From the NCBI GenBank assembly GCA_014163555.1, contig JACJGO010000023.1:1-64000 (forward strand): 64,000 nucleotides of DNA, given 5' to 3'. Position numbers and translations under genes: made by a program. This document shows positions 27,756 to 36,712 of this stretch, in pieces; within the stretch, counting starts at the first letter, position 1, and every line of letters starts with the position of its first letter. The notes beneath the pieces were generated by a model. That model ran no database searches and had not been told where the DNA came from. It saw only the letters and a program-made list of their open reading frames with translations. This DNA is from Flavisolibacter longurius. GTDB taxonomy: Bacteria > Bacteroidota > Bacteroidia > Chitinophagales > Chitinophagaceae.

Positions 27756-28982
27756 GTGAAAAATAGTTTTTTTCATTGGCTGATCAACCGGTCTAAACGC
27801 ATCCTCAACAGCATAGCATTTTATCCTGCAGTGATCGCGATTCTTTTCCTGGGGCTTTCTATATTGATGATCTACATTGATTATTCCCAGTTTGGGAAAA
27901 AAATCAAGTCTACCTGGGATCTGCTCAAACTACGGGATGCCAGCACAGCACGCAGTATCATCTCCGCTATTGCCGCCGGAATTATTTCCCTGACCGTATT
28001 CAGCTTTTCCATGGTGATGATCGTACTGAACCAGGCGGCATCGCAGATGAGTAACCGCATCCTGGATAAATTGATCGGCAATCGTTTTCAACAGTATGTT
28101 CTAGGATTTTATATCGGCACCATCGTTTATTCCCTCTTTCTTCTCAGTACCATACGCGATATTGACTCCGGGATTTATGTACCCTCTTTGAGTACATATT
28201 TACTGATCCTGCTGACGGTGGGTGATATTTTCCTTTTTATTTATTTCCTGCACTACATCACACAGTCAGTGAAGTATGAAATCATCATCAGCCGCATTCA
28301 CCATCAAACCAAAAAAGCGCTGCGTCATACCTGTCGGTTGAAACAGGTTGCAGAACAAGGGAAAGCCCTAGAAGGTATCATTATTAAAACGCCGCAATCG
28401 GGAATATTTTCAAGCTATAACCGCGAAGGACTTCTTTCAGTTCTGAAAAAGCACAACGCCCAATTATCCTTTCTGCACCCACTTGGCAGGCACCTGGTTG
28501 AAGGTGTTGCCTTGTGTACTGTTACGCCTGAAAAATCAATTGAGGCCGAAGACCTGTCAGAAGACCTTTTTCTGCACATTTTTATTACGGATGAAGAATT
28601 CATCGATGACAACTTTACGTATGGCATGCGGCAACTAACTGAGGTGGCGCTGCGGGCCCTGAGTCCGGGGATCAATGATCCGGGAACTGCTATCAACAGC
28701 CTGCATGCACTGGCAGACCTGCTCGCCTATCGTTTGCTGCACCATCCGACCAATATTTTTTATGATGACGAAGAGCATCCCCGCATCCGAACACAAGAGC
28801 CATCCATTGAAGTGATAATTGATCATGTCTTATTACCCATCTGGGACTATGGAAAAAAGGACCGGCTCCTCCAGCTTGAAATGAAACAGGTGTTGCTGCA
28901 ATTACAGCAGGTATCGCCACACCCTGTTATCAGCAAATTGCTGGTAAGCGTACACAAACAGATGGCCGAAAACGAAACCTAA
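27756..28982 (+). CDS. DUF2254 family membrane protein
   Basis: About 408 aa from a GTG at 27756; the frame is open back to a GTG at 27699 and there is no early ATG, so the start is uncertain. Four TM helices lie in the first about 170 residues (FYPAVIAILFLGLSILMIYI, SIISAIAAGIISLTVFSFSMVMIVLNQAASQ motif, YVLGFYIGTIVYSLFLL, YLLILLTVGDIFLFIYF). The soluble C-terminal part includes ALRALSPGINDPGTAINSLHALADLL, the DUF2254 signature. Function is unknown. The ion channel gene begins 30 nt downstream, so they likely share a transcript. Confidence 0.85.
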   Translation: MKNSFFHWLINRSKRILNSIAFYPAVIAILFLGLSILMIYIDYSQFGKKIKSTWDLLKLRDASTARSIISAIAAGIISLTVFSFSMVMIVLNQAASQMSNRILDKLIGNRFQQYVLGFYIGTIVYSLFLLSTIRDIDSGIYVPSLSTYLLILLTVGDIFLFIYFLHYITQSVKYEIIISRIHHQTKKALRHTCRLKQVAEQGKALEGIIIKTPQSGIFSSYNREGLLSVLKKHNAQLSFLHPLGRHLVEGVALCTVTPEKSIEAEDLSEDLFLHIFITDEEFIDDNFTYGMRQLTEVALRALSPGINDPGTAINSLHALADLLAYRLLHHPTNIFYDDEEHPRIRTQEPSIEVIIDHVLLPIWDYGKKDRLLQLEMKQVLLQLQQVSPHPVISKLLVSVHKQMAENET

Positions 28983-29012
28983 ACTGTCTCACCCGAATAT
29001 AAAAATTAGTTC

Positions 29013-29777
29013 ATGAAACCGCAGATCCGCTCAGAACGAAAAAAGCTCATTCATACGCTTGAAAACATACTGGAAGGTCCTATGATCTTTCTTGGATTTG
29101 TGTGGCTGGCACTGCTGGTGGTGGAACTGGTATGGGGACTACCACCCTTTTTAGAAACCATTAGTCTTGCCATCTGGGGATTGTTCATTCTTGATTTCCT
29201 TCTCAAATTCATACTGGCACCGGACAAGGTGGCGTACCTCAAAAAAAATATTCTCACGGCCATTTCGCTTTTGATCCCGGCCCTGCGAATTTTCCGGGTA
29301 CTGCGGTTTCTCAGGCTGTTTCGGGGCATCCGCCTGATACGGGTTGTGTCGTCGCTGAACCGCACCATGAAAAGTTTGGGAGCTACCATGAAGAGAAGGG
29401 GTTTCGGCTACGTGGTACTGCTTTCCCTGGTGGTAACGTTTGGTGGTGCTGCCGGTATGTATGCTGCTGAAAAAGGAAACCCGGGTTTTGAAAGCTACAG
29501 CCTTTCCCTGTATTGGACTGCTATGCGGGTGATCACAGCCGGTAGTGAAGCTTGGCCTGTCACATCCGAAGGCCGGACACTTGCTTTCTTTATTGCAGTT
29601 TTTGGCTATGCCATCTTTGGTTATGTTACGGCTACACTGGCAACATTTTTTATTGGTCGCGACGCAGAAAATAAAGAAGCACCCATGGCAAGTGCAAAAG
29701 ATGTAGCGGAATTAAAACAAATGATTCTTCGCTTAAACCAATCGCTGGACGAAAATAAGGATCAGAAGAAATTCTAG
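29013..29777 (+). CDS. voltage-sensor-type ion transporter with unusual pore sequence
   Basis: A 254-aa six-TM channel of the ion-trans family. S4 carries regularly spaced arginines (RIFRVLRFLRLFRGIRLIRVV, residues about 92-112). S5 and S6 flank a pore loop near residues 175-195 that reads MRVITAGSEAWPVTSEGR where K+ channels have T-V-G-Y-G-D. A short coiled-coil tail follows (VAELKQMILRLNQSLDENK), likely for tetramerisation. Selectivity is therefore uncertain. Probably co-transcribed with the DUF2254 gene. Confidence 0.85.
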   Translation: MKPQIRSERKKLIHTLENILEGPMIFLGFVWLALLVVELVWGLPPFLETISLAIWGLFILDFLLKFILAPDKVAYLKKNILTAISLLIPALRIFRVLRFLRLFRGIRLIRVVSSLNRTMKSLGATMKRRGFGYVVLLSLVVTFGGAAGMYAAEKGNPGFESYSLSLYWTAMRVITAGSEAWPVTSEGRTLAFFIAVFGYAIFGYVTATLATFFIGRDAENKEAPMASAKDVAELKQMILRLNQSLDENKDQKKF

Positions 29778-29935
29778 CTGGATAGGATAATCGTTATCCG
29801 GGAATCAGGTAAGAATGGTCGGCAACGTGTTTTTGCATTCATAAAAGAGATCAACTCTAAAGCAGCTTACTGAGAAAATCTTTCCTGGCTATTTCAATGA
29901 CCATAAAACAAATGCTACGCATCTAGCTTACGCCA

Positions 29936-30277
29936 TTATGGTTTGTCACGTTTTTCAATGATAGCCAGCTCTTTTTCGAGGAAATAATTCAATATGGTTC
30001 GAATAGCTGCTATGGCCGCCAGTTTGCCTATGTCATCCCAGGTAGGGGCAACCGCTGTGCGGAGAATATCGGCAGCCAGCAAGAGTTCAAGTGAAAGCGT
30101 TAGTGTGCTGCCAAGCTTAACCCGCAGGGTAGCGGTATCAAGGTGATGATCTTTTGTAAAAACGGTTGGAATGAATCGAACAAATAATTGAATCAGGCCG
30201 ATCCCAATCACAACAGCAGCCAGTGCTTCCACCACAAGGCTGAGATGCAGGGCAAACGAGCGAACAATTTCTTCCAT
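29936..30277 (-). CDS. DUF1622 family membrane protein
   Basis: 113 aa from the ATG at 30277. The frame stays open upstream to 30394, but the extra residues are not like the family. Three hydrophobic segments, with LSLVVEALAAVVIGIGLIQL, LRVKLGSTLTLSLELLLAADIL and a final IRTILNYFLEKEL, match DUF1622. Function unknown. It is divergent from the DUF202 gene at 30415. Confidence 0.8.
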   Translation of the reverse strand: MEEIVRSFALHLSLVVEALAAVVIGIGLIQLFVRFIPTVFTKDHHLDTATLRVKLGSTLTLSLELLLAADILRTAVAPTWDDIGKLAAIAAIRTILNYFLEKELAIIEKRDKP

Positions 30278-30414
30278 ACAGGCTTCCCTGCAAAATTGCT
30301 GCCTCTCAAATCTGGTTCGCGATGGCTCACTATAGAGACAAATAACGGGCAGTGGTTTGATTTTTGTGCCAAAGAGCGGTGGCGAATGCAGCAATTCGGC
30401 AAAGGCACAAACGA

Positions 30415-30813
30415 ATGGAAACGGCAGAATCCAAAGTAGAAAAGAAACCGGCAGGCCCGGCAGATTATCTGGCCAATGAGCGAACCTTCCTTGCCTGTAT
30501 TTGTACCGGCATTGCCCTGATGGGCTTTGGGTTTGTGATTGTGAAGTTTTCCGTTTTTCTGCGGCAGACAGCCTTGCTAACCAACGGTCAACTTCCCATA
30601 CCGGAAAACCGGTTCTCTGCCGTTACCGGCATCGTTATGGTTATCCTCGGCGCCCTGGTAACGTTACTTGCCTATATACGTTACCGACATATTGAAAAGC
30701 AACTCCGGCAGAATGACTATTTCCCTTCAAAATGGTTATCCTTATTGGTTACAGTTGCCATTGTGATCGGCTGTATCCTGTTTGTACTTTTTTTGTTGCC
30801 CGGTCTTTCCTGA
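30415..30813 (+). CDS. DUF202 (YidH-like) membrane protein
   Basis: 132 aa from METAES; an in-frame upstream extension to 30364 is not conserved-looking. The family hallmark DYLANERTFLACICTGIALMGFGFVIVKF is present near the N-terminus, followed by two more TM helices (FSAVTGIVMVILGALVTLLAYIRY, WLSLLVTVAIVIGCILFVLF). YidH-like proteins are small inner-membrane proteins of unknown function. Sits in a run of small membrane-protein genes. Confidence 0.85.
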   Translation: METAESKVEKKPAGPADYLANERTFLACICTGIALMGFGFVIVKFSVFLRQTALLTNGQLPIPENRFSAVTGIVMVILGALVTLLAYIRYRHIEKQLRQNDYFPSKWLSLLVTVAIVIGCILFVLFLLPGLS

Positions 30814-30973
30814 ATTGAAATTGTTTAAACCATATCAAACCTCTCAACCAACAAGAAATGAAAATAATTACGAAGCAACTACGACAGGTACCGATTACAT
30901 AATGCATCCAGTATTCACGTGCGAAGAAATTAATGCTGTAAGCAAAAACTACTGACGAAAATTTTCAGCAACT

Positions 30974-31678
30974 ATGGATGAAGCCTTCCGGAAACATGCA
31001 CGGACCATTTCAATCAGACTTGTTCTTACCGTTTTGTTTTTTTGGCTGTCGCTGTTCCTTTTCGTAATGGCGGTGGACACAATTTTTGTAAAGGGAAAGG
31101 ACAAGTTTGACAATGCTGTTTTCCGTTTTTTCAACAACCTGGCGTCTGATGAATTTTACAACGTCACCAAATTCATTACGTTTTTTGGCACCACTAAATT
31201 TTTACTGCCTGCCTTTCTGGTCCTCCTCCTCTATTTTATTTTTACTAAGCAGAAAAAATACGCCATTGAACTGGGCATACTGGGTGCCTCCAGCACAGGT
31301 CTACTCTTCGGACTCAAAGCTTTATTTAAGCGGGAACGGCCGGAGTTCCCGGTGTTTGAACATGTAGGCGCTTATAGCTTTCCCAGCGGGCATGCCTTGC
31401 TGAGCTTTGTGTTTTGCAGCTTTCTGGTGTATTGGATCTGGAATCGCCGCACAAAGCCGGTTCCCAAATACCTTCTTACACTTTTTTTACTCCTGTTTGC
31501 TTTATGCCTTGGTATCAGCCGGATTATTTTGCGGGTACATTATGCCACTGACGTTCTTGCCGGCTTTTGCATTGGTCTTACATGGCTGATCCTGAATTTT
31601 TGGGTGCAGAAATATGCAGAGAAAAAAAGGGCGAAAATACAGAATGGATACCACCAATCGCCTTCAAAGCATCCCTGA
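30974..31678 (+). CDS. PAP2-superfamily phosphatase
   Basis: A 234-aa membrane phosphatase with the three PAP2 motifs: KALFKRERPEFP (KxxxxxxRP), YSFPSGHAL (PSGH) and SRIILRVHYATDVLAG (SRxxxxxHxxxD). Five to six TM helices. Family members dephosphorylate phosphatidic acid, phosphatidylglycerol phosphate or undecaprenyl pyrophosphate at the outer face of the inner membrane; the substrate here cannot be assigned. Catalytic residues are all present. Confidence 0.9.
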   Translation: MDEAFRKHARTISIRLVLTVLFFWLSLFLFVMAVDTIFVKGKDKFDNAVFRFFNNLASDEFYNVTKFITFFGTTKFLLPAFLVLLLYFIFTKQKKYAIELGILGASSTGLLFGLKALFKRERPEFPVFEHVGAYSFPSGHALLSFVFCSFLVYWIWNRRTKPVPKYLLTLFLLLFALCLGISRIILRVHYATDVLAGFCIGLTWLILNFWVQKYAEKKRAKIQNGYHQSPSKHP

Positions 31679-31779
31679 TGTATCAGGCAACATATCCTCA
31701 TCATTTAACCAATGCCTGTACTGGTTTAGTTTTTGCGACCTCTGAACAGAAAGATTGTTTATTAAAAAAATCAAGGTAT

Positions 31780-32226
31780 ATGACAACACAGTTACAAAGC
31801 CAGGGCTCTCTTTTCGGTGTAAAGAATTTCATTTTATTTCTTACACTACTTCTTGTAATGGTTTCCTGCGCAACCCGTGAAAAATTTGCCACGTCTACCG
31901 TTGTGCCTGCCGCAGTGGGAGAAGTAAAAGTGAAAAAGGACGACAACCAAAATTATCTCATCGAGGTTTCTGTTGAAAACCTTGCTGAACCCAATCGACT
32001 CCCTCAACCAAAAAATGTATACGTGGTGTGGGCACAAACCGGTGGCGGCAACCCGCAAAACCTAGGTCAGCTCCGTTCTTCAAGCGGTTTATTCAGCAGC
32101 AAGCTCAAAGCCGAATTAAAGGCAGTAACGCCGTTCAAGCCTTCCCGGGTTTTTATCACGGCAGAAGATGCGGCTACTATTCAATACCCAGGCTCTTATG
32201 TTGTGCTGAACACAAATACGTTTTAA
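31780..32226 (+). CDS. lipoprotein of unknown function
   Basis: 148 aa from the ATG at 31780 (the frame is open to 31567, overlapping the PAP2 gene, but that part lacks a signal sequence). A hydrophobic stretch VKNFILFLTLLLVMVSC leads to a lipobox Cys near residue 29. The mature domain is small and beta-rich (YLIEVSVENLAEPNRLPQP, VYVVWAQTGGG, VFITAEDAATIQYPGSYVV), resembling secreted Bacteroidota proteins with an Ig-like fold. No named family recognised. Confidence 0.6.
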   Translation: MTTQLQSQGSLFGVKNFILFLTLLLVMVSCATREKFATSTVVPAAVGEVKVKKDDNQNYLIEVSVENLAEPNRLPQPKNVYVVWAQTGGGNPQNLGQLRSSSGLFSSKLKAELKAVTPFKPSRVFITAEDAATIQYPGSYVVLNTNTF

Positions 32227-32312
32227 GCTGTTGAATGCAGCGGAATCAATCCGGTTTTTTTCTGTATTAATTTTATAGAAACAGCTTATAGCAAATAAAC
32301 ATAGAAAAAGAA

Positions 32313-32334
32313 AGCCCCTGTAAATGCAGGGGCT
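32313..32334. terminator. hairpin terminator
   Basis: AGCCCCTG/CAGGGGCT with a 6-nt loop. Flanked by a GATTTTC tail on the plus strand and CTTTCTTTTTC on the minus strand, so it could work both ways. Confidence 0.6.
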
Positions 32335-32412
32335 GATTTTCTCATTAAAAACAAAGAATTATGCGGTGTAAAAATATTGCGCTTACAGCATGAAATCCGC
32401 TACTGGCAGGCA

Positions 32413-32430
32413 TTCTAATGAAAATCTAAT
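32413..32430 (+). promoter_or_regulatory. candidate response-regulator site TTCTAAT-N4-ATCTAAT
   Basis: One mismatch from the exact repeats at 20185 and 27643, same 11-bp period, with a further TTCTAA at 32430. It is not upstream of any annotated gene start, which makes its role unclear. Confidence 0.35.
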
Positions 32431-32622
32431 TCTAAAAGCCGGCCTCTTCGCTGTTTCATAATTTTCTTCATCACACATTACCTGTTTTGCTTTATTATTT
32501 ATTGCATCATAACCATACAAAGAAATCCAGATCAACACAAGGACAGTCAAAGCCGAGGTATAAAACTAACCCATTGCCGTTAGGCTAATTTTATACCCTT
32601 TGCTTCGATTCAAGCCAGGTGT

Positions 32623-34734
32623 TTAAGCTGGAATGCTGTCCTTTTTCGCTTCTCTTTCCCAGTTTCGGTGTTGCAATATTTCATTTAAAAAAGCGTCAAT
32701 CACTTCTTTGCCTTTTTTATCGTTTTTTGCCGTGACAACACCTTTATCAGTTCCCGTGTCATCAAACACAGAAAGCTCAGGAAGCTGGCAGGCTTCAACC
32801 AGGGCTACGCCTTTGCCAACGGCTGCAATGGGTTTACCATATTTATAGGCTTCCCGGATAAACTGAATGGCTTTACCCAACATCAACAGTTTGTTTACAG
32901 ACGCGTCACCGCCAGGTACAAAAACGGCGTCATATAAAAAGGAAGCAGCCGTTGCATGGTTTTTATCAGTAGTCACATCACTTCCTTTTTCCGCTTTGCG
33001 GGTGCCATGGTTTTTTGAAATCACTTCACAGGTAGCGCCTTCTTTTTCGAGTGCTTTTTTCAGGTCGGAAACTACACTGCCGTCTACGCCATCTTCCGCC
33101 AGCACGGCCACTTTTCTTCCTTTGAGAAGCGATGGATTCTTATCGTAGCCAATAGTTCGCAAGACCGGTGATACGTCCACCCTTTTTTTGTCTTTGTTGG
33201 CTGCAAGAGGTTGGGCGATTGCTACGCCGGTTGGTGCTTTTACACCCAACCCTTCCGCTACTTTTTCGGCCAGCTCGCTGTCGATCCTTGCCAGGTGATC
33301 CACCATGCGTTCGCGAATGTGCATGTGTTCCACTCTGCCCAATTCAAAATGAAAGCCCTCAACAATGTGCTGTTTTTCGGTATCAGTCATACTGCGGTAA
33401 AACAATTGCGCCTGCGAATAATGATCACCAAAGCTCTCGCTACGTTGTTTTACTTTATGGCCATCGATCTTTTCGGCATAATGAGAAAATGCGCCGGCAT
33501 CGGCTCCCACTGCAAAGGGGCAGCCGCCTGCCAATGAGTTTGGTGAATAATTTACCCGGCTTTTCATGTTCTGCTGCCGCATATAACCGTCCTGTTGGTT
33601 GTTCACTACAGGTACATGCGGACGGTTAATGGGTATCTGCGCAAAATTGGGTCCGCCCAGCCGGATAAGTTGTGTATCGAGGTAAGAAAACAACCGGCCA
33701 TGTAACAACGGATCGTTTGTAAAATCAATACCGGGAACAAGATTGCCCGGATGAAAGGCAACCTGTTCGGTTTCCATGAAAAAGTTATCGGGATTGCGGT
33801 TGAGAGTTAACTTTCCCACCCGCTTTACAGGCACCAGTTCTTCGGGCCAGAGCTTTGTTGCATCCAGGATATCAAAATCAAAATCAAATTCCTCTTCTTC
33901 TTTAATGATCTGCAAGCCGAGTTCATATTCCGGGAAAGCACCTTTTTCAATGGCCTCCCACAAGTCACGGCGGTTAAAGTCCGGATCAACACCGGCCAAT
34001 TTGGAAGCTTCTTCAAAAACGAACGAATGCACGCCTGCCAACGGTTTCCAGTGAAGCTTACAGAAATGGCTCTGGCCTTGTTCATTGATCAGACGGAAAG
34101 TGTGCACGCCGAAACCTTCCATGGTTGCATAGCTGCGCGGAAGGGCCCTGTCGGATAGCACCCACATGATCATGTGCATGCTTTCGGGCATCAGCGAAAT
34201 AAAATCCCAGAAGTTGTCGTGGGCTGCAGATGCCTGTGGCATTTCATGATGCGGTTCCGGTTTAATGGAATGCACCAAATCGGGAAACTTGATGGCATCC
34301 TGGATAAAGAAGACCGGCATGTTGTTTCCCACCAGGTCATAATTGCCTTCTACGGTATAAAACTTTGTGGCAAAGCCCCGCACATCTCTTACGGTGTCAG
34401 CCGATCCCCGAAAGCCCACCACGGTAGAAAAACGGGTGAACGTTGGCGTTACCAGCGATGGATCCGTGAGAAATTTTGCCTTAGTGTATTGTTTCAGGTT
34501 GTCATCATAAACCCGAAACTCACCATGCGCAGCCGATCCTCTGGCATGAACAACTCTTTCGGGAATCCGCTCATGGTCGAAATGGGTCATTTTCTCGCGG
34601 AAATGAAAATCCTCGATCAGGGTTCCCCCGCGTACAGAAGCCTTCAGTGAATTGTCGTTGTCGCTGATTTTTAATCCCTGCTCTGTAGTCAGGTGTTGAG
34701 AGAGCGGTGGATTGTTTTTTTCCTTTTTACCCAT
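32623..34734 (-). CDS. katE: large-subunit (clade 2) catalase with C-terminal DJ-1/GATase-like domain
   Basis: A 703-aa haem catalase of the HPII/KatE type, degrading hydrogen peroxide. Visible: the distal His motif [13 protein letters not shown], the distal Asn region [18 protein letters not shown], the proximal haem-Tyr segment [18 protein letters not shown], and [24 protein letters not shown]. Residues about 530-703 form the flavodoxin/DJ-1-like domain ([43 protein letters not shown]) found only in large catalases. It stands alone and has no regulator beside it. Confidence 0.96.
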   Translation of the reverse strand: MGKKEKNNPPLSQHLTTEQGLKISDNDNSLKASVRGGTLIEDFHFREKMTHFDHERIPERVVHARGSAAHGEFRVYDDNLKQYTKAKFLTDPSLVTPTFTRFSTVVGFRGSADTVRDVRGFATKFYTVEGNYDLVGNNMPVFFIQDAIKFPDLVHSIKPEPHHEMPQASAAHDNFWDFISLMPESMHMIMWVLSDRALPRSYATMEGFGVHTFRLINEQGQSHFCKLHWKPLAGVHSFVFEEASKLAGVDPDFNRRDLWEAIEKGAFPEYELGLQIIKEEEEFDFDFDILDATKLWPEELVPVKRVGKLTLNRNPDNFFMETEQVAFHPGNLVPGIDFTNDPLLHGRLFSYLDTQLIRLGGPNFAQIPINRPHVPVVNNQQDGYMRQQNMKSRVNYSPNSLAGGCPFAVGADAGAFSHYAEKIDGHKVKQRSESFGDHYSQAQLFYRSMTDTEKQHIVEGFHFELGRVEHMHIRERMVDHLARIDSELAEKVAEGLGVKAPTGVAIAQPLAANKDKKRVDVSPVLRTIGYDKNPSLLKGRKVAVLAEDGVDGSVVSDLKKALEKEGATCEVISKNHGTRKAEKGSDVTTDKNHATAASFLYDAVFVPGGDASVNKLLMLGKAIQFIREAYKYGKPIAAVGKGVALVEACQLPELSVFDDTGTDKGVVTAKNDKKGKEVIDAFLNEILQHRNWEREAKKDSIPA

Positions 34735-35014
34735 ATAATTGAATTTGTTTTACCTGTTCATATGGCCGGGGAAAGCAAATCGAAGGCAACAGTGAAACTG
34801 CAGTGCTTGCATTCGTTATGATAGAAGAAAATAGGCCCGTATACGTTCACACCGGATCCGTATCTATAACAAAGCCTCACATTTCTATTACTCAGAAGGT
34901 GTACAGTCAAAAACTGGACCGCAGCTCAGCATTTGTAGCCATGATGGATAAAGTCTATACGTGATAGTAAATGATGGAATGGGTAGCCTTCACGGCTTCT
35001 GGTTACATGTTCCT

Positions 35015-36079
35015 TTACTTCTTTTCCGCTTCTATTTTTGTCTCGACACTTTTTTGCACTTCCTCTGCATCAAAACGGGTCAGGTATAGTTCTCTAACCA
35101 GCACCATCAACACAACCATCACAGGTGTGGCGAGTACGAGGCCCCATCCCCCTGTCAGCACGCCCATGATCAATTGCGCAATGATGATAAGCGCTGGCGG
35201 GATACTTAACATGCGCTTTTGAATTTGCGGGGTTACAAAATTGCTTTCCAAAATCTGAACAGTAATGTAAAGGCCTGCCACGACCAGTGCTGTGGTTGGT
35301 CCCTGCAGAAAGCCAACCAGCACTGCCGGGATCATGGCGATCAGCGGACCAAAATTGGGAATAAAATTGAGCAAGCCCGCCATGAGCGACAGTACCAGCC
35401 ACATGGGAACGTCAATAATCAAAAGCCCAATGGCCGAGAGCACAAAAACAACCAACATGGCAAAAATCTGCCCTTTCAGCCAGCGACTTAACGAAGCCCC
35501 CAATTTATCAACAACATCCTTTGCCTTTTGCTTTCCTGAAGGAGGAACCAGTTTAACCATGCCGTTGATATAGCTTTTGGGCGATGCCGTGAAAAATATT
35601 CCAAGGAACAGCACTACGTAAATATCACCCAGCACCCCAAACGTACTCTTGAAAAACGTTTGCAAAACAGATGTTGCCTGCCCGGATACATCCTTTGAGG
35701 TGGCTGTTTCCAGCACACGCCTACCAAGCCCGCTTTGGGCCAGTTTGCCTTTTACATTTTCTACGGCCGATGGCAGGGTTTCTTTCAGGTCGCTGACCTG
35801 CGTCGATATTGCATTGCCCGCCAGCCAGAAAAATCCGATGAGTAAAAGAAGTGATCCTATAATAGAAATGACCAGTGAAAGGCCATTCCTGATGCCGAAC
35901 CTTCGTTCGATAATGCCGGCCAATCCTACAAAAAAGATGGCAATGAGCGAACCGGCGAACAACAACAGCAGTACATTAAATATGGCCTTAATAATCCAAA
36001 GCAGAATGACCACAAGCGCTATAATGCCCGTTGCCACCCATATTTTTTTCTGAAAGTCTTTCAACTCTTGTTTAGACAT
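35015..36079 (-). CDS. AI-2E family (PerM-like) transporter
   Basis: A 354-aa membrane protein with about eight TM helices. Features are the N-terminal double TM (IIALVVILLWIIKAIFNVLLLLF), a central soluble helical part (LPSAVENVKGKLAQSGLGRR), and the C-terminal signature FIPNFGPLIAMIPAVLVGF plus VTPQIQKRMLSIPPALIIIAQL. Family members include sodium/proton antiporters and autoinducer exporters, so the AI-2E name does not define the substrate. An AGGAGGG run precedes the ATG but is only 1 nt away. Confidence 0.88.
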   Translation of the reverse strand: MSKQELKDFQKKIWVATGIIALVVILLWIIKAIFNVLLLLFAGSLIAIFFVGLAGIIERRFGIRNGLSLVISIIGSLLLLIGFFWLAGNAISTQVSDLKETLPSAVENVKGKLAQSGLGRRVLETATSKDVSGQATSVLQTFFKSTFGVLGDIYVVLFLGIFFTASPKSYINGMVKLVPPSGKQKAKDVVDKLGASLSRWLKGQIFAMLVVFVLSAIGLLIIDVPMWLVLSLMAGLLNFIPNFGPLIAMIPAVLVGFLQGPTTALVVAGLYITVQILESNFVTPQIQKRMLSIPPALIIIAQLIMGVLTGGWGLVLATPVMVVLMVLVRELYLTRFDAEEVQKSVETKIEAEKK

Positions 36080-36189
36080 ACCCTCCTGTTGCCTGCATCT
36101 TTAATGCCACACCTTGCAAAGCCCGTTTTCGAACCGGGCAGGACAATGCAACAGAAGTCTCAGAAACGAAAACAATTAAGGGTAAAAAC

Positions 36190-36247
36190 AAAAATGCCAT
36201 CCGGAAGATGGCGTTTGCAGAAAATAAAAGAGCCCCACACCCGGGGC
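36190..36247 (-). terminator. tandem terminators of the 58-aa membrane-protein gene
   Basis: Minus strand: GCCCC/GGGGC stem (36232-36247) followed by TCTTTTATTTT, then GCCATC/GATGGC stem (36196-36212) followed by ATTTTTGTTTTT. Two good hairpins right after a short gene support that gene being expressed. Confidence 0.7.
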
Positions 36248-36253
36248 GCATGG

Positions 36254-36430
36254 TTATTTTGCTTCCTTTGACCGATGGCAGATGACCTCAACCGAAAAGC
36301 TGAAAGCCAAGGCAAAGGCAATGCCTTGCCAGAAGGATTGGTCTTTCACAAAAGCAATGATCATCATTACAAAGCAAAAGATGCTAACCATTACCGTCAG
36401 GGCGTTTTTTTCAGTAAAATATTGTTTCAT
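36254..36430 (-). CDS. 58-aa membrane protein
   Basis: A short frame, ATG at 36430 to TAA at 36254. It reads MKQYFTEKNALTVMVSIFCF, a hydrophobic helix, a short FVKDQSFWQGI loop, a second helix IAFALAFSFSVEV and a basic end HRSKEAK. Two TM hairpin topology is likely. Support: coding look, hairpin terminators immediately downstream, and a lone position between AI-2E and desaturase genes. No family recognised. Confidence 0.55.
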   Translation of the reverse strand: MKQYFTEKNALTVMVSIFCFVMMIIAFVKDQSFWQGIAFALAFSFSVEVICHRSKEAK

Positions 36431-36680
36431 ATGTGTGACTTGTTAAAGTGGATCTTACACGAAGCGTAGTGTACGCAAATGTAGGCGCCTAAAGAATTTG
36501 ACAAAATATATTGTCGTTAAAAACCGGAAAACCTTCGGCCAATTCTTTATCATCTTGCCCTTCCTGCCCAGTACGCCGACTCTGATTATGCAGATGACCG
36601 TCAACAGGAAAATAACGAAAATATACCTGTCATATATTGGTCTTCAACGAAAACTTAGACCCTTTTAACCCCCTGTTTTC

Positions 36681-36688
36681 TATATTTA
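36681..36688 (+). promoter_or_regulatory. -7-like element before the desaturase gene
   Basis: TATATTTA, one mismatch to TAnnTTTG, ending 24 nt before ATG 36713. Confidence 0.3.
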
Positions 36689-36712
36689 CATTTCATCTAA
36701 AAGATTAGGTAA

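Larger units (their letters stand above)
32227..32622. other. 396-bp gap with hairpin and repeats, no gene
   Basis: Holds a hairpin at 32313-32334, a direct repeat at 32413-32430, and a 9-bp inverted repeat GGTATAAAA/TTTTATACC at about 32555-32600 near the catalase 3' end. No open frame of interest. Confidence 0.5.

Noticed and set aside
36081-36087. AGGAGGG as a Shine-Dalgarno for the AI-2E gene
   Set aside because: Only 1 nt from the ATG, too close to work; probably chance.
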